Positions 1 through 6,709 are shown, numbered from the stretch's first letter. The stretch: 7,458 nucleotides of DNA from Rickettsiales bacterium (GCA_023262945.1 JALQXY010000021.1:1-7458), one strand, 5' to 3'. Program-made: numbers and translations. Notes: generated from the letters alone by a model not told the origin.

Positions 1-1470
1 CATAGCTTAATCAGCTACATTGGAAGAAGCAGCAGCTGGATTCTCCATCGAATATATACCACCCTGAGCTAATTCGACATCGAGTTAAGTCTTCTATGCA
101 TCGGTCATTGCCATTTACTTTCGTTTATTCTTAGCTCCAACACCAATCAAGTTACGTTATCTCATCTTTTCTATGAGATTAATTTCATTCATTCTATTAA
201 TCGTGGTAGCCTTATCCTTATTTAGCAACGAATCTGAAATGAATAGCGCCATTCCACGCTTTGCTGGACGGGTATATCGACCTGCCGTGTTATTACCTGA
301 TACCTGTATAGCGTACTTACTATCGTTGACGAACAGAATAGTATGTAAATCATCGAACAAATCCAAACTCGGAGCTGATCTTTTGATTTTGCTCTTGACA
401 CGATCTCTTCGAGGCTCTCTGATTGCATAAGTTAGTATGTACTGAACCAGAATTTTAACCTTCGATGTTAGATAAGCTGCGTATGTTGCTATTTCAGGAA
501 ATTTGTAAGTCGACTTTTGTTCAGTTAGGTCCTCGATCATTCTGAACCAACATCTCACCATCTTAAAATATGCTGTATCGGATATACCCTTGTAATATGC
601 AGTATTGTATTACTGAAGGAACACGATTCCGGTCTCGAGAACTTCGAACAAACGGATCATTGTAACGTATACCCTATATCGGTCATGGCTAACCTACTCA
701 CCGACAATTTATCCAGTTATATTGGCCCCGGCAGATGCTGCTACATCGTCCAATGTGTGTCTTGGATTTCCGACGTTACCAATGGGTATACCGTTCTTAA
801 ATATGGTAGTCACACCAGGGTAATAATAGGAACAAAAATTAATGATCCCTTCAGCCTCTTGTTCGGTCAATTGATCAATGTTCTTAAGACCTAAAGTTCC
901 ATCCTTGTTGACATTGACTTGACATTGTTACAGAAGCGTTTCATTAGTGCGGTTACACGTCCTAACTAGTGCAGCCAAAAACAAAGGGGTAGGCGCATCA
1001 CCCAATACCCCAAGTTGGTGAAACAATGTGGCGAAATTCTTAGCACTTGCAGCATTCTCCAATCCATAACCTGTTGATGCAATATCTTTACTAACCATCG
1101 GGGGCGTGGTTGCCCATACCACAGACATGTTAAAAAAAGCTACTAATGCAGCTGATGAACTGAAGAAATTTACCAAATGAGGTAATTCCGGTACCTATTT
1201 ATTCGCAGCAACATTCATTTCATGTCTAGTCTTGAGGACGTTAGCTACTTTGGATACCCTTTTGAAATACTTGAATAATTTCCTTGTCTTACGTTGGAAT
1301 TTAGATCTGACATGAGATTCAGCCAATGTTTTGTAAGCAGCGTGCCAAGTGTCCAGTTCATTATTGGATGCAGAAGCATAAACCACCTGGTAACGAGGAG
1401 TTTTCAGAATCTCAAGAGGAGCAACGAATGCCACACCCGACTGAACTAACGCTGGTTATGCTAGATTTTT
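1..1470 (-). CDS. Partial ORF readable only with TAA/TAG = Gln (ciliate-type code); unknown protein, probably host or host-virus DNA
   Basis: Seen: on the minus strand, in the frame whose codons occupy positions 3k to 3k-2, the only stops are TAA or TAG, at 1456-1458, 1195-1197, 928-930, 709-711, 694-696, 610-612, 157-159, 115-117, 94-96, 85-87 and 7-9. No TGA occurs before 1474-1476. Read as Gln, this gives 490 continuous residues of ordinary globular composition, with 13 further Gln codons of the CAA/CAG type. The text reads smoothly across the stops, for example NKQVPEL, ITGQIVGEQVSHD and DAQKTQLDVELAQ. The first Met is residue 85, so the 5' end is missing, cut at the junction. The 3' end runs off the window. 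Two basic clusters (residues 55-74 and 351-364) and a hydrophobic stretch (about 98-118) are visible. I do not recognise the family. Known: TAA/TAG = Gln is used in ciliates, some ulvophyte algae and some other protists. Inferred: eukaryotic or eukaryotic-virus DNA, not a bacterial gene. G+C is clearly higher than in the rest of the window. Confidence 0.7.
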
Positions 1471-1527
1471 TTATCATAATCTATGCCATGATTTAATAAC
1501 CTAAATCAACTAAAATGGATTTGATGA
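1471..1527. other. Junction between the recoded segment and the bacterial segment
   Basis: Composition drops sharply to AT-rich here. The recoded frame ends 5' with TAA (1471-1473) and TGA (1474-1476), without a start codon, and the corA stop codon follows at 1528-1530. No tRNA, transposase, terminal inverted repeat or target duplication is visible at the change-over. A 5-bp ATCAT/ATGAT inverted repeat (1473-1477 and 1488-1492) is followed on the minus strand by A, not T, so it is not a convincing corA terminator. The exact join could lie anywhere from about 1440 to 1527. Confidence 0.5.
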
Positions 1528-2478
1528 TCAAAGCCATTTCTTTTTCTTGAATATTATGATGGTTACTAATGAAGATAGCGCCATTAATCCAATTGCTACA
1601 GGATAACCAAAAGCAAAGTTTAGTTCAGGCATAAATTTAAAATTCATACCATAGGCACTAGCAATTAATGTTGGAGGCATAAAAGTTAAAGACGCTACGG
1701 TAAATACTTTTATGGCTTTATTTTGTTCTAAATTGATTAAACCCAAAAAGCTATTTTGCAAATATTCAAGTCTGGTAAAGTTGAAATTAGTATGTTCAAT
1801 TAGTGAGCTGATATCTTTAATCATGGTTTTGAGGCGATTATAATTTTCTATCATTAAATCTTCGTTGCGATGAAGTGAAGTGATAACACGCTGTCTGTCA
1901 AATAAGCCTTCGCGAATAGACATTGTTAATTGTTGGCATTTGCTTATTTTATGAATAATATCCTCATCAAGATTTTGTCTATAATTTATGTTTTTATTGA
2001 TATCAGAAATGTATTTTGAAACTGATTCAATCAAGTCGGCATCAAAGTCAATTCGTGATTCAAGTATACTGATAAAGAGTCGAGAAGGATTGTTGAAAAT
2101 TGCTGGAAATTGCTTAACTTTTTTTACCGTTTCAAACATAACACGACTTTCAGAATAGCGAAGAGTAAATAATATTTTTTCGGTTACAATAAAAGAAAAA
2201 TCATGTTCCTCAATTTTATTGCTGCGCGGTATTATGTTAAGAAAGGTTGAGTTGATTTTAATTATCCCAGAATCTTCAAGATATCTCGAAGATATCTCAA
2301 TTTCCTCTTGCTGCTGCCTGGTTGGAAATTTGATATTAAAAAACTCCTCAACTTTTGCTATTTCTGCGTTTGTTGGCTCTTGTAGATCTACCCAGATTGC
2401 GCTCTCGATATTTTCTATATTTTCTAAGGTCGAAGATTTTTGCTGTCTGTATTTTGGCAAATGAAAAACTCTTATCAT
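1528..2478 (-). CDS. corA: CorA family magnesium (cobalt/nickel) ion channel
   Basis: A pentameric inner-membrane channel for Mg2+ uptake, with a large cytoplasmic funnel. The 316 residues match the usual family length. The N-terminal domain shows the family pattern WVDLQEPT (29-36), then PTRQQQEEIEISSRY (52-66). A long helical stalk follows (about 135-250). The C-terminus has TM1 (about 256-276, with FMPPTLIASA), the signature YGMN (276-279), the periplasmic loop motif MPEL (283-286), TM2 (about 289-310) and the positive tail KKKKW. The GMN selectivity motif is intact, so the protein should be functional. The ATG at 2476-2478 is the first in-frame start, and the domain begins right after it. 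No Shine-Dalgarno sequence precedes it, and a good -10 box lies only 8 bases upstream. bamA lies 78 bases upstream on the same strand, so read-through is also possible. The stop is TGA, which shows that TGA is a true stop in this bacterium. Confidence 0.96.
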   Translation of the reverse strand: MIRVFHLPKYRQQKSSTLENIENIESAIWVDLQEPTNAEIAKVEEFFNIKFPTRQQQEEIEISSRYLEDSGIIKINSTFLNIIPRSNKIEEHDFSFIVTEKILFTLRYSESRVMFETVKKVKQFPAIFNNPSRLFISILESRIDFDADLIESVSKYISDINKNINYRQNLDEDIIHKISKCQQLTMSIREGLFDRQRVITSLHRNEDLMIENYNRLKTMIKDISSLIEHTNFNFTRLEYLQNSFLGLINLEQNKAIKVFTVASLTFMPPTLIASAYGMNFKFMPELNFAFGYPVAIGLMALSSLVTIIIFKKKKWL

Positions 2479-2486
2479 GTTTTTGT

Positions 2487-2516
2487 ATTATATTCTAATT
2501 AAAAGACCTTTTTGAA
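2487..2516 (-). promoter_or_regulatory. Putative corA promoter, near-leaderless
   Basis: On the minus strand a perfect TATAAT (2487-2492) is preceded after 18 bases by TTCAAA (2511-2516), which matches 4 of 6 positions of the sigma-70 -35 box. The -10 box ends 8 bases before the corA ATG, so a normal start site would give a leader of only a few bases or none. That agrees with the missing Shine-Dalgarno sequence. In AT-rich DNA such boxes also arise by chance. Confidence 0.45.
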
Positions 2517-2527
2517 ATTAACTTTTA

Positions 2528-2556
2528 AATATGATAGCGTATTGTGCAATCATATT
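2528..2556. repeat. Inverted repeat directly after the bamA stop codon
   Basis: Two perfect 8-base arms, AATATGAT (2528-2535) and ATCATATT (2549-2556), flank a 13-base loop. The hairpin begins at the base next to the bamA TAG stop. On the minus strand it is followed by TAAAAGTTAATTTC, which is not a clean T run. It may be a weak terminator, a 3'-end stabilising hairpin or a processing site between bamA and corA. Confidence 0.4.
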
Positions 2557-4977
2557 CTAAAAGCTAGTGCCAAAGCTAAAGCGAAAATTTTGACTTTGAT
2601 CGTAATATTCTTTTTTCGCTATACGTGAAAAGTCAAGTCTTATTGGTCCCATTGGTGATGACCAAGCTATACTTAAGCCATAGGAAGAGCGTATTGATTT
2701 ATCATCTATAACCTCGCTATTTTCTTTATTGATTAGATCTACGCCATAAACTGTACCATTGTCAGAAAATAAAATTCCTTTGATGTCAAATTCTTTTGGT
2801 AAGCCTAAGGGAAATTGCAATTCCGCGCTAGCGGTGTAATAATTTTTACCGCCGATAATATTTCCGCCAACAAAACTATTTGAATTTACAGCTTTAGCGC
2901 GCGGTCCTATTCCTGCATATTGAAAACCACGGAAATTATTGCCGCCTAAGAAAAATCCATAATTACTTTTTACATCTTGATTAATACCCTGAATAAAGCC
3001 AAAGCGACCAGATAGCTTAAAGATGAAGTCATTTCTTACTATTGGCTTGTAATATGCTGCCGATCCTTCATGTTTTATATTTTTGATATTACCACCAAGT
3101 CCGCTATATTCTTGATTTAATGATAAATAATATCCAGAAGTAGTATTAATCGAGTTATCTCTGCGATCATATAAAAAACCTTGAGAGATTTTTGAGGTAA
3201 CAAATTTTCCTTCAATGCTTTTAATGCTAAGTGAGGCATCGCTAGATAGATTGCTTATTTTTTCACCACGCAAAGAATAGCTTATGTTGTGATATAAATA
3301 TTCGCTAATAGAATAACCAGCTCGCAATGAAAAGCCTTGAGTTGTTTGATCATAAGATAGGCTATTTCTTTGATATAGTTGATAATTAAAAATATCAAAG
3401 CCAGCATTTAGAGGCAGGTCTAAAAAATAAGGCTTATTATAACTAACTTCAGAAGAAATACCAGAATATGATTTTTGTAAATTAAGAGATAAATCACGAC
3501 CAGTACCTAATAGGTTACGCTCTCTAATTCCGATATTAGTAGTTAAGCTATCAACGGTTGAGTAGCCAATTCCAAGATTCATCTCACCAGTTTTTCGTTC
3601 TGTGATTTCTATAATTAAATCAACTTGATTTGAATTTGGAACTTTCTCAGTTAAAAATTCAACCTTTTCAAAGAAGTTTAGATTTTGGAGTAGCTGTTTA
3701 GAGCGGTTTATTTTAATTATATTATATGGATCGCCTTCTTTTATTCTTAATTCTCGCAAAATAACTTTGGTATGAGTATGAGAATTGCCAGAAGTTATTA
3801 TGTTTCTTATGTATATATTTGGCGTTTCTTTAAGGATAAAATTTATATTAATATTCTTTTTATCTTTATCTTTATCAATTTCTGGTTCTATATCGGCAAA
3901 GGCATAAGAATTTTGATTAAGAACGTTAACCATATTATCAATAGTTTTTTCAATTTCTCTAAAATCATAAACTTTATTGTTTTTAATAGTGATTTGTTTT
4001 TCTAGTAAATTTTCTTTTTTAAAATTTTTGATTTGATTGATAATTTTTACTTTGCCAAATTTATATTTAATTCCCTCGTCAACTAAAAAATTAATATCAA
4101 ATTTATCTTTTTGTTGATTAATTTGCGCTATGGCTGATATTGTAGTAAAATCGGCATAGCCGTTTGAATTATAAAATCTTCTCAATCTTTCCTTATCATA
4201 TTCAATACGATCGCTATCATAAGAGTCGGAAGATGATAAAAATTTATACCACTTTGTTTCTTTGGTAGATAATTCGCTGCGTAATTCTTTATCTGAAAAA
4301 GCTTTATTGCCGATAAAATTTATTTTATTTATTTTAGCTTTCTTGCCTTCATAAATATCAAAAACAACCTCAACACGATTTTGTTCTTTTTGAATTAGTT
4401 TAGGTTCGATATTTGTTAAAAATCTTCCTGATTTTATATAAATTTCATTGATGCGCTTTAAATCATTTTCGAGTTTAGGTTTGCTAAAAATAGCTCCTTT
4501 TTTCGAAGATAGTTCATTTTTTAGAATGTCATCATCGATTTTTTTATTACCAACAATTTTTACCTCTAAAATTAACGGATTTTCTACAATTCTTATTTCG
4601 CTGTAATTTTGATGATAAATTATGTCAACTTTAGAAAAAAGGCCTGATGAATATAGTTTTTTTAGTGACGATGTTAGGTAATCACCTTTTTTTAAAATTA
4701 TGTTTTCTGCATCAATGAGTGACAATATGGTGTTATCATCTATTCTTATATTTCCAGTTATAATTATTTTAGGATCATCTCGTTTAGTTTTTTTGAGTAT
4801 GAAGTTTTTTGTATTTTCTTTTTTAAGTAATGACGACTGAATCCCTGTTTCTTTTGCTGCAGATAGCTGAGTTATAAAAAGAAGAAATAATATTTTATAG
4901 CAAATAAGCTTTACGTAAGACAAGGCAGAGAATTTTTTGTTAAGTTTTTTCCAAAATTTTGTCTTAAATTTGATCAT
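2557..4977 (-). CDS. bamA: Outer membrane protein assembly factor BamA (Omp85 family)
   Basis: The core of the BAM complex, which folds and inserts beta-barrel proteins into the outer membrane. Its 806 residues are close to the usual length. A signal peptide with a hydrophobic core (about 23-36) and a likely cut after SAA (39-41) is preceded by an unusually long Lys-rich n-region; an alternative TTG start at residue 19 would give a standard one. Five POTRA domains follow, about 70-135, 136-212, 214-302, 305-384 and 387-462; the GN/GD-type beginnings are visible at GNIRID (75-80), GNKKID (143-148), GNKAFSD (223-229) and SGNSHTHTKVILREL (396-410). The barrel runs from about 463 to the C-terminal Phe806. 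The loop-6 motif is FRGF (682-685), and the late barrel motif SSPMGPIRLDFS (773-784) is present. The stop is TAG. The usual neighbours (rseP upstream, skp/lpxD/fabZ downstream) are absent: corA follows and a divergent pstS-like gene precedes it. No strong Shine-Dalgarno sequence is seen. Confidence 0.96.
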   Translation of the reverse strand: MIKFKTKFWKKLNKKFSALSYVKLICYKILFLLFITQLSAAKETGIQSSLLKKENTKNFILKKTKRDDPKIIITGNIRIDDNTILSLIDAENIILKKGDYLTSSLKKLYSSGLFSKVDIIYHQNYSEIRIVENPLILEVKIVGNKKIDDDILKNELSSKKGAIFSKPKLENDLKRINEIYIKSGRFLTNIEPKLIQKEQNRVEVVFDIYEGKKAKINKINFIGNKAFSDKELRSELSTKETKWYKFLSSSDSYDSDRIEYDKERLRRFYNSNGYADFTTISAIAQINQQKDKFDINFLVDEGIKYKFGKVKIINQIKNFKKENLLEKQITIKNNKVYDFREIEKTIDNMVNVLNQNSYAFADIEPEIDKDKDKKNININFILKETPNIYIRNIITSGNSHTHTKVILRELRIKEGDPYNIIKINRSKQLLQNLNFFEKVEFLTEKVPNSNQVDLIIEITERKTGEMNLGIGYSTVDSLTTNIGIRERNLLGTGRDLSLNLQKSYSGISSEVSYNKPYFLDLPLNAGFDIFNYQLYQRNSLSYDQTTQGFSLRAGYSISEYLYHNISYSLRGEKISNLSSDASLSIKSIEGKFVTSKISQGFLYDRRDNSINTTSGYYLSLNQEYSGLGGNIKNIKHEGSAAYYKPIVRNDFIFKLSGRFGFIQGINQDVKSNYGFFLGGNNFRGFQYAGIGPRAKAVNSNSFVGGNIIGGKNYYTASAELQFPLGLPKEFDIKGILFSDNGTVYGVDLINKENSEVIDDKSIRSSYGLSIAWSSPMGPIRLDFSRIAKKEYYDQSQNFRFSFGTSF

Positions 4978-5198
4978 TTTTTAAAATTTTTATCTCAAAA
5001 TATTTTATTAAAAATCCAATTAAGGATAAGAAATAGTATTAAATAATAATCAAAAACTGGTTGCTTTTTGTATTTTTTTTTAAAAAATCAATAGAGATTT
5101 TGTAAAATCATTTTTATAATTCTAGATGCAATAAAGATTTATAAAAATGTTTTTAAATGTTACTATTTTTTAACTCAAGATAAATAACCTTAATTCCT
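4978..5198. other. Divergent intergenic region between bamA and the pstS-like gene
   Basis: 221 bases, very AT-rich, between the two divergent start codons. It must hold the promoters of both genes. A plausible plus-strand promoter is listed separately. For bamA, several weak boxes exist on the minus strand but none stands out. No Pho-box-like direct repeats, riboswitch or small ORF could be supported. Confidence 0.6.
5092..5120 (+). promoter_or_regulatory. Putative sigma-70 promoter of the pstS-like gene
   Basis: A perfect TATAAT (5115-5120) lies 17 bases after TAGAGA (5092-5097), which matches 4 of 6 positions of the -35 consensus. Transcription would start near 5127, giving a leader of about 70 bases. 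No Shine-Dalgarno sequence is seen just before the ATG at 5199. The background is AT-rich, so chance matches are likely. Confidence 0.45.
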
Positions 5199-6242
5199 AT
5201 GTTGCGTTTTGCTGGATTTAGGGTTTGTTTATTGGTTGTATTTCTTTTACAAACTCACCAAGCTCTAGCCTTTTATTTTAAACATGATAACCGTAATCAT
5301 ATTCGAATAGTAGGATCATCTACTGTATATCCTTTTGTCTCAGTTATAGCTGAAACTTTTGGTCGTAATTCAAGCTATAGAACACCAATTGTTGAAGCGA
5401 CAGGTACAGGTGGCGGGTTTAAGCTTTTTTGCTCAGGTATTGGTTATAGTTATCCAGATTTTTCAAACGCTTCGAGACCTATCAAAGATAGCGAAATCAA
5501 AAGATGCGCTAGTAATAATATTAAAAATATTTTTGAAATAAAAATTGGCTATGATGGAATTGTAATTGCCAACTCGACAATTAGTAAGAAATTTAATCTT
5601 TCCAAATCTCAGCTTTTTCTAGCTTTAGCTTCTAAGGTTCCAGATAGTAGTGGAAAATTAGTTGATAATTTTTATAAAAAATGGAATGAGATAGACTCAT
5701 CTTTGCCAAATTTAGATATTTCGATTTATGGCCCCCCACCCACTTCTGGAACTAGAGATGCATTTGTTGAGCTAGTGATGGAGGATGTTTGTTTTGATAT
5801 GAAGCATTTTATCAAAGCTTATCCCGACTCGAATATGCGTAAAAAAATATGTCATTTAATTCGTAGTGATGGCAAATTTATTGAAGCGGGAGAAAATGAT
5901 AACTTAATAGTGCAAAAATTAAAAAGTAATAATGACGCTCTTGGTATTTTTGGCTTTTCATTCTTACAAGAAAATAAGGATCAAATACAAGCAGCAAAAA
6001 TAGATGATATTGAGCCTAGCTTTGATTCAATAATTTTGGGATCCTATAAAATTTCACGCTCTCTTTATATGTATTTTAAAGGTGAGCATTTAGATCTAGT
6101 TCCTGGTATGCAAGATTTTGTTAAAGAGATTATTAGCGATAATACCATCGGTAAAGATGGATACTTATTGCAAAAAGGTCTTATTCCTCTATCCGATTGG
6201 GAAACTAAAAAGATGAGGAGTGAGATAATAAATATTCTGTAA
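5199..6242 (+). CDS. pstS: PstS-family phosphate-binding periplasmic protein, without adjacent pstCAB
   Basis: A periplasmic solute-binding protein that captures phosphate, normally for the PstCAB ABC transporter. It has 347 residues. Residues 1-24 form a signal peptide: hydrophobic core LLVVFLL (11-17) and ALA cleavage site (22-24). Family motifs appear in order: GSSTVYPF (39-46), TGTGGGFKLFC (68-78), NASRPIK (90-96), GYDGIVI (118-124), GPPPTSGTRDAF (178-189, the phosphate-contacting S-G-T-R segment), IEAGENDNLIVQKL (228-241), ALGIFGFSFL (247-256) and GYLLQKGLIPL (321-331). The extended GPPPTSGTRD and EAGENDN motifs match the form I associate with proteobacterial phosphate-binding proteins. 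The ATG is chosen because the signal peptide starts there. No pstC, pstA, pstB or phoU follows; 526 non-coding bases come next. The ligand is inferred from the family; another oxyanion or a phosphate-sensing role cannot be excluded. The stop is TAA. Confidence 0.92.
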   Translation: MLRFAGFRVCLLVVFLLQTHQALAFYFKHDNRNHIRIVGSSTVYPFVSVIAETFGRNSSYRTPIVEATGTGGGFKLFCSGIGYSYPDFSNASRPIKDSEIKRCASNNIKNIFEIKIGYDGIVIANSTISKKFNLSKSQLFLALASKVPDSSGKLVDNFYKKWNEIDSSLPNLDISIYGPPPTSGTRDAFVELVMEDVCFDMKHFIKAYPDSNMRKKICHLIRSDGKFIEAGENDNLIVQKLKSNNDALGIFGFSFLQENKDQIQAAKIDDIEPSFDSIILGSYKISRSLYMYFKGEHLDLVPGMQDFVKEIISDNTIGKDGYLLQKGLIPLSDWETKKMRSEIINIL

Positions 6243-6351
6243 AGAGTTTTTGTTATTTTCGTTTTGAAGTTTTCGCTTAAGTCATATTCTTCTAGAATTT
6301 ACTTTTGTGATAAATTTCTCATTTGTATTAACTACTAAATAATTATCTAAC

Positions 6352-6411
6352 ATGGTTTTCATTCCTTTAGCAGTGTTGGTTATGTTGTCGGTAGTTGCTA
6401 CTTTGACTTAG
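6352..6411 (+). CDS. Doubtful tiny ORF, 19-residue hydrophobic peptide
   Basis: ATG to TAG, encoding MVFIPLAVLVMLSVVATLT. It would be a single very hydrophobic segment, like a membrane micropeptide. No Shine-Dalgarno sequence or clear promoter is seen, and an ORF this short is expected by chance. A hairpin (6421-6450) begins 10 bases after the stop, which is the only contextual support. I give no function. Confidence 0.15.
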   Translation: MVFIPLAVLVMLSVVATLT

Positions 6412-6420
6412 GATATTTAA

Positions 6421-6450
6421 AGATCTCTTATTGATTAAAATGAGAGATTT
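6421..6450. repeat. Imperfect hairpin
   Basis: AGATCTCTTA (6421-6430) can pair with TGAGAGATTT (6441-6450) over 10 base pairs, including two G-U pairs, with a 10-base loop. It is followed by ATCCAAG, not by a T run, so it is not a canonical intrinsic terminator on the plus strand, nor on the minus strand. Confidence 0.35.
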
Positions 6451-6469
6451 ATCCAAGCGATAACTTCTA

Positions 6470-6499
6470 TTAAGTTGTATACATGATTTTGTATATAAT
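6470..6499 (+). promoter_or_regulatory. Weak promoter-like boxes ahead of two hairpins
   Basis: A perfect TATAAT (6494-6499) lies 18 bases after TTAAGT (6470-6475, 3 of 6 matches to the -35 consensus). A second TATAAT occurs at 6503-6508. A transcript starting near 6506 would begin with the hairpin at 6505-6529 and end at the strong hairpin at 6540-6592, about 95 bases. The -35 match is poor and the DNA is AT-rich. Confidence 0.25.
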
Positions 6500-6504
6500 T
6501 AATA

Positions 6505-6529
6505 TAATTTTATCAGATTGATAAAATTA
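6505..6529. repeat. Perfect 11-bp inverted repeat with 3-base loop
   Basis: TAATTTTATCA (6505-6515) and TGATAAAATTA (6519-6529) are exact reverse complements around the loop GAT. In DNA this is an operator-sized palindrome of 25 bases; in RNA it would be a tight stem-loop. It lies directly after the -10-like boxes and 10 bases before the larger hairpin. Confidence 0.5.
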
Positions 6530-6539
6530 AACTAACTCA

Positions 6540-6599
6540 CTCACTTGCAACAAATTATCCTTGTATAATGCGGATTATGCGTTGCAAGTGAGAGCTTTT
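6540..6599 (+). terminator. Strong 12-bp stem-loop, possible terminator or structured RNA end
   Basis: CTCACTTGCAAC (6540-6551) and GTTGCAAGTGAG (6581-6592) pair perfectly. The 29-base loop can extend the stem with ATCC (6557-6560) against GGAT (6572-6575), plus two more A-T pairs after one mismatch. AGAGCTTTTG follows, with a short run of four T. This is the most stable structure in the intergenic region. It lies about 300 bases after the pstS stop, too far for a tidy pstS terminator, so it may end a small RNA or be a palindromic repeat element. Confidence 0.45.
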
Positions 6600-6689
6600 G
6601 TACCATTTTTATGCAATCATCTTCGAGATTATAGTAAACTAATTTCTTTATTGTTTTTAATATTTAAAAATTAATAGCGTAATGCACTG

Positions 6690-6709
6690 TTGATAATGCT
6701 TCTTATCAA
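6690..6709. repeat. Inverted repeat upstream of the prepilin-like gene, possible operator
   Basis: TTGATAA (6690-6696) and TTATCAA (6703-6709) are exact reverse complements with a 6-base spacer. The size and symmetry suit a dimeric regulator, and it lies 59 bases before the ATG at 6769. The left arm TTGATA could also act as a -35 box, but no good -10 follows at 16-18 bases (TAAGAT at 6717-6722 is 21 bases away). Confidence 0.3.

Noticed and set aside
173..894. Standard-code ORFs at 173-430 (+), 222-428 (-) and 685-894 (+)
   Set aside because: They overlap the longer recoded frame, show no recognisable domain, and have no start signals; they are shadows.
157..1434. Three separate small bacterial hypothetical genes on the minus strand (157-561, 928-1176, 1195-1434)
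   Set aside because: All three lie in one frame, separated only by TAA/TAG, and read as one continuous protein under a TAA/TAG = Gln code. The 1195-1434 piece also starts only at an internal GTG.
1..1470. A decayed bacterial pseudogene with many stop mutations
   Set aside because: All 11 stops are TAA/TAG with no TGA and no frameshift in 490 codons, and the composition differs from the neighbouring bacterial genes. Decay would not avoid TGA or keep the frame.
1465..1492. Intrinsic terminator of corA (ATCAT/ATGAT stem beside a T run on the plus strand)
   Set aside because: On the minus strand, in the direction of corA transcription, the stem is followed by A residues, and the stem is only 5 bp.
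2219..2464. Plus-strand ORF inside corA
   Set aside because: It is antisense to a clearly conserved CorA coding region and shows no family features.
3772..4005. Plus-strand ORF inside bamA
   Set aside because: It is antisense to the BamA POTRA region. The Phe/Ile-rich text is the expected complement of Lys/Asn-rich codons.
5359..5541. Second-frame ORF inside the pstS-like gene
   Set aside because: It overlaps the conserved PstS motifs in another frame and has no features of its own.
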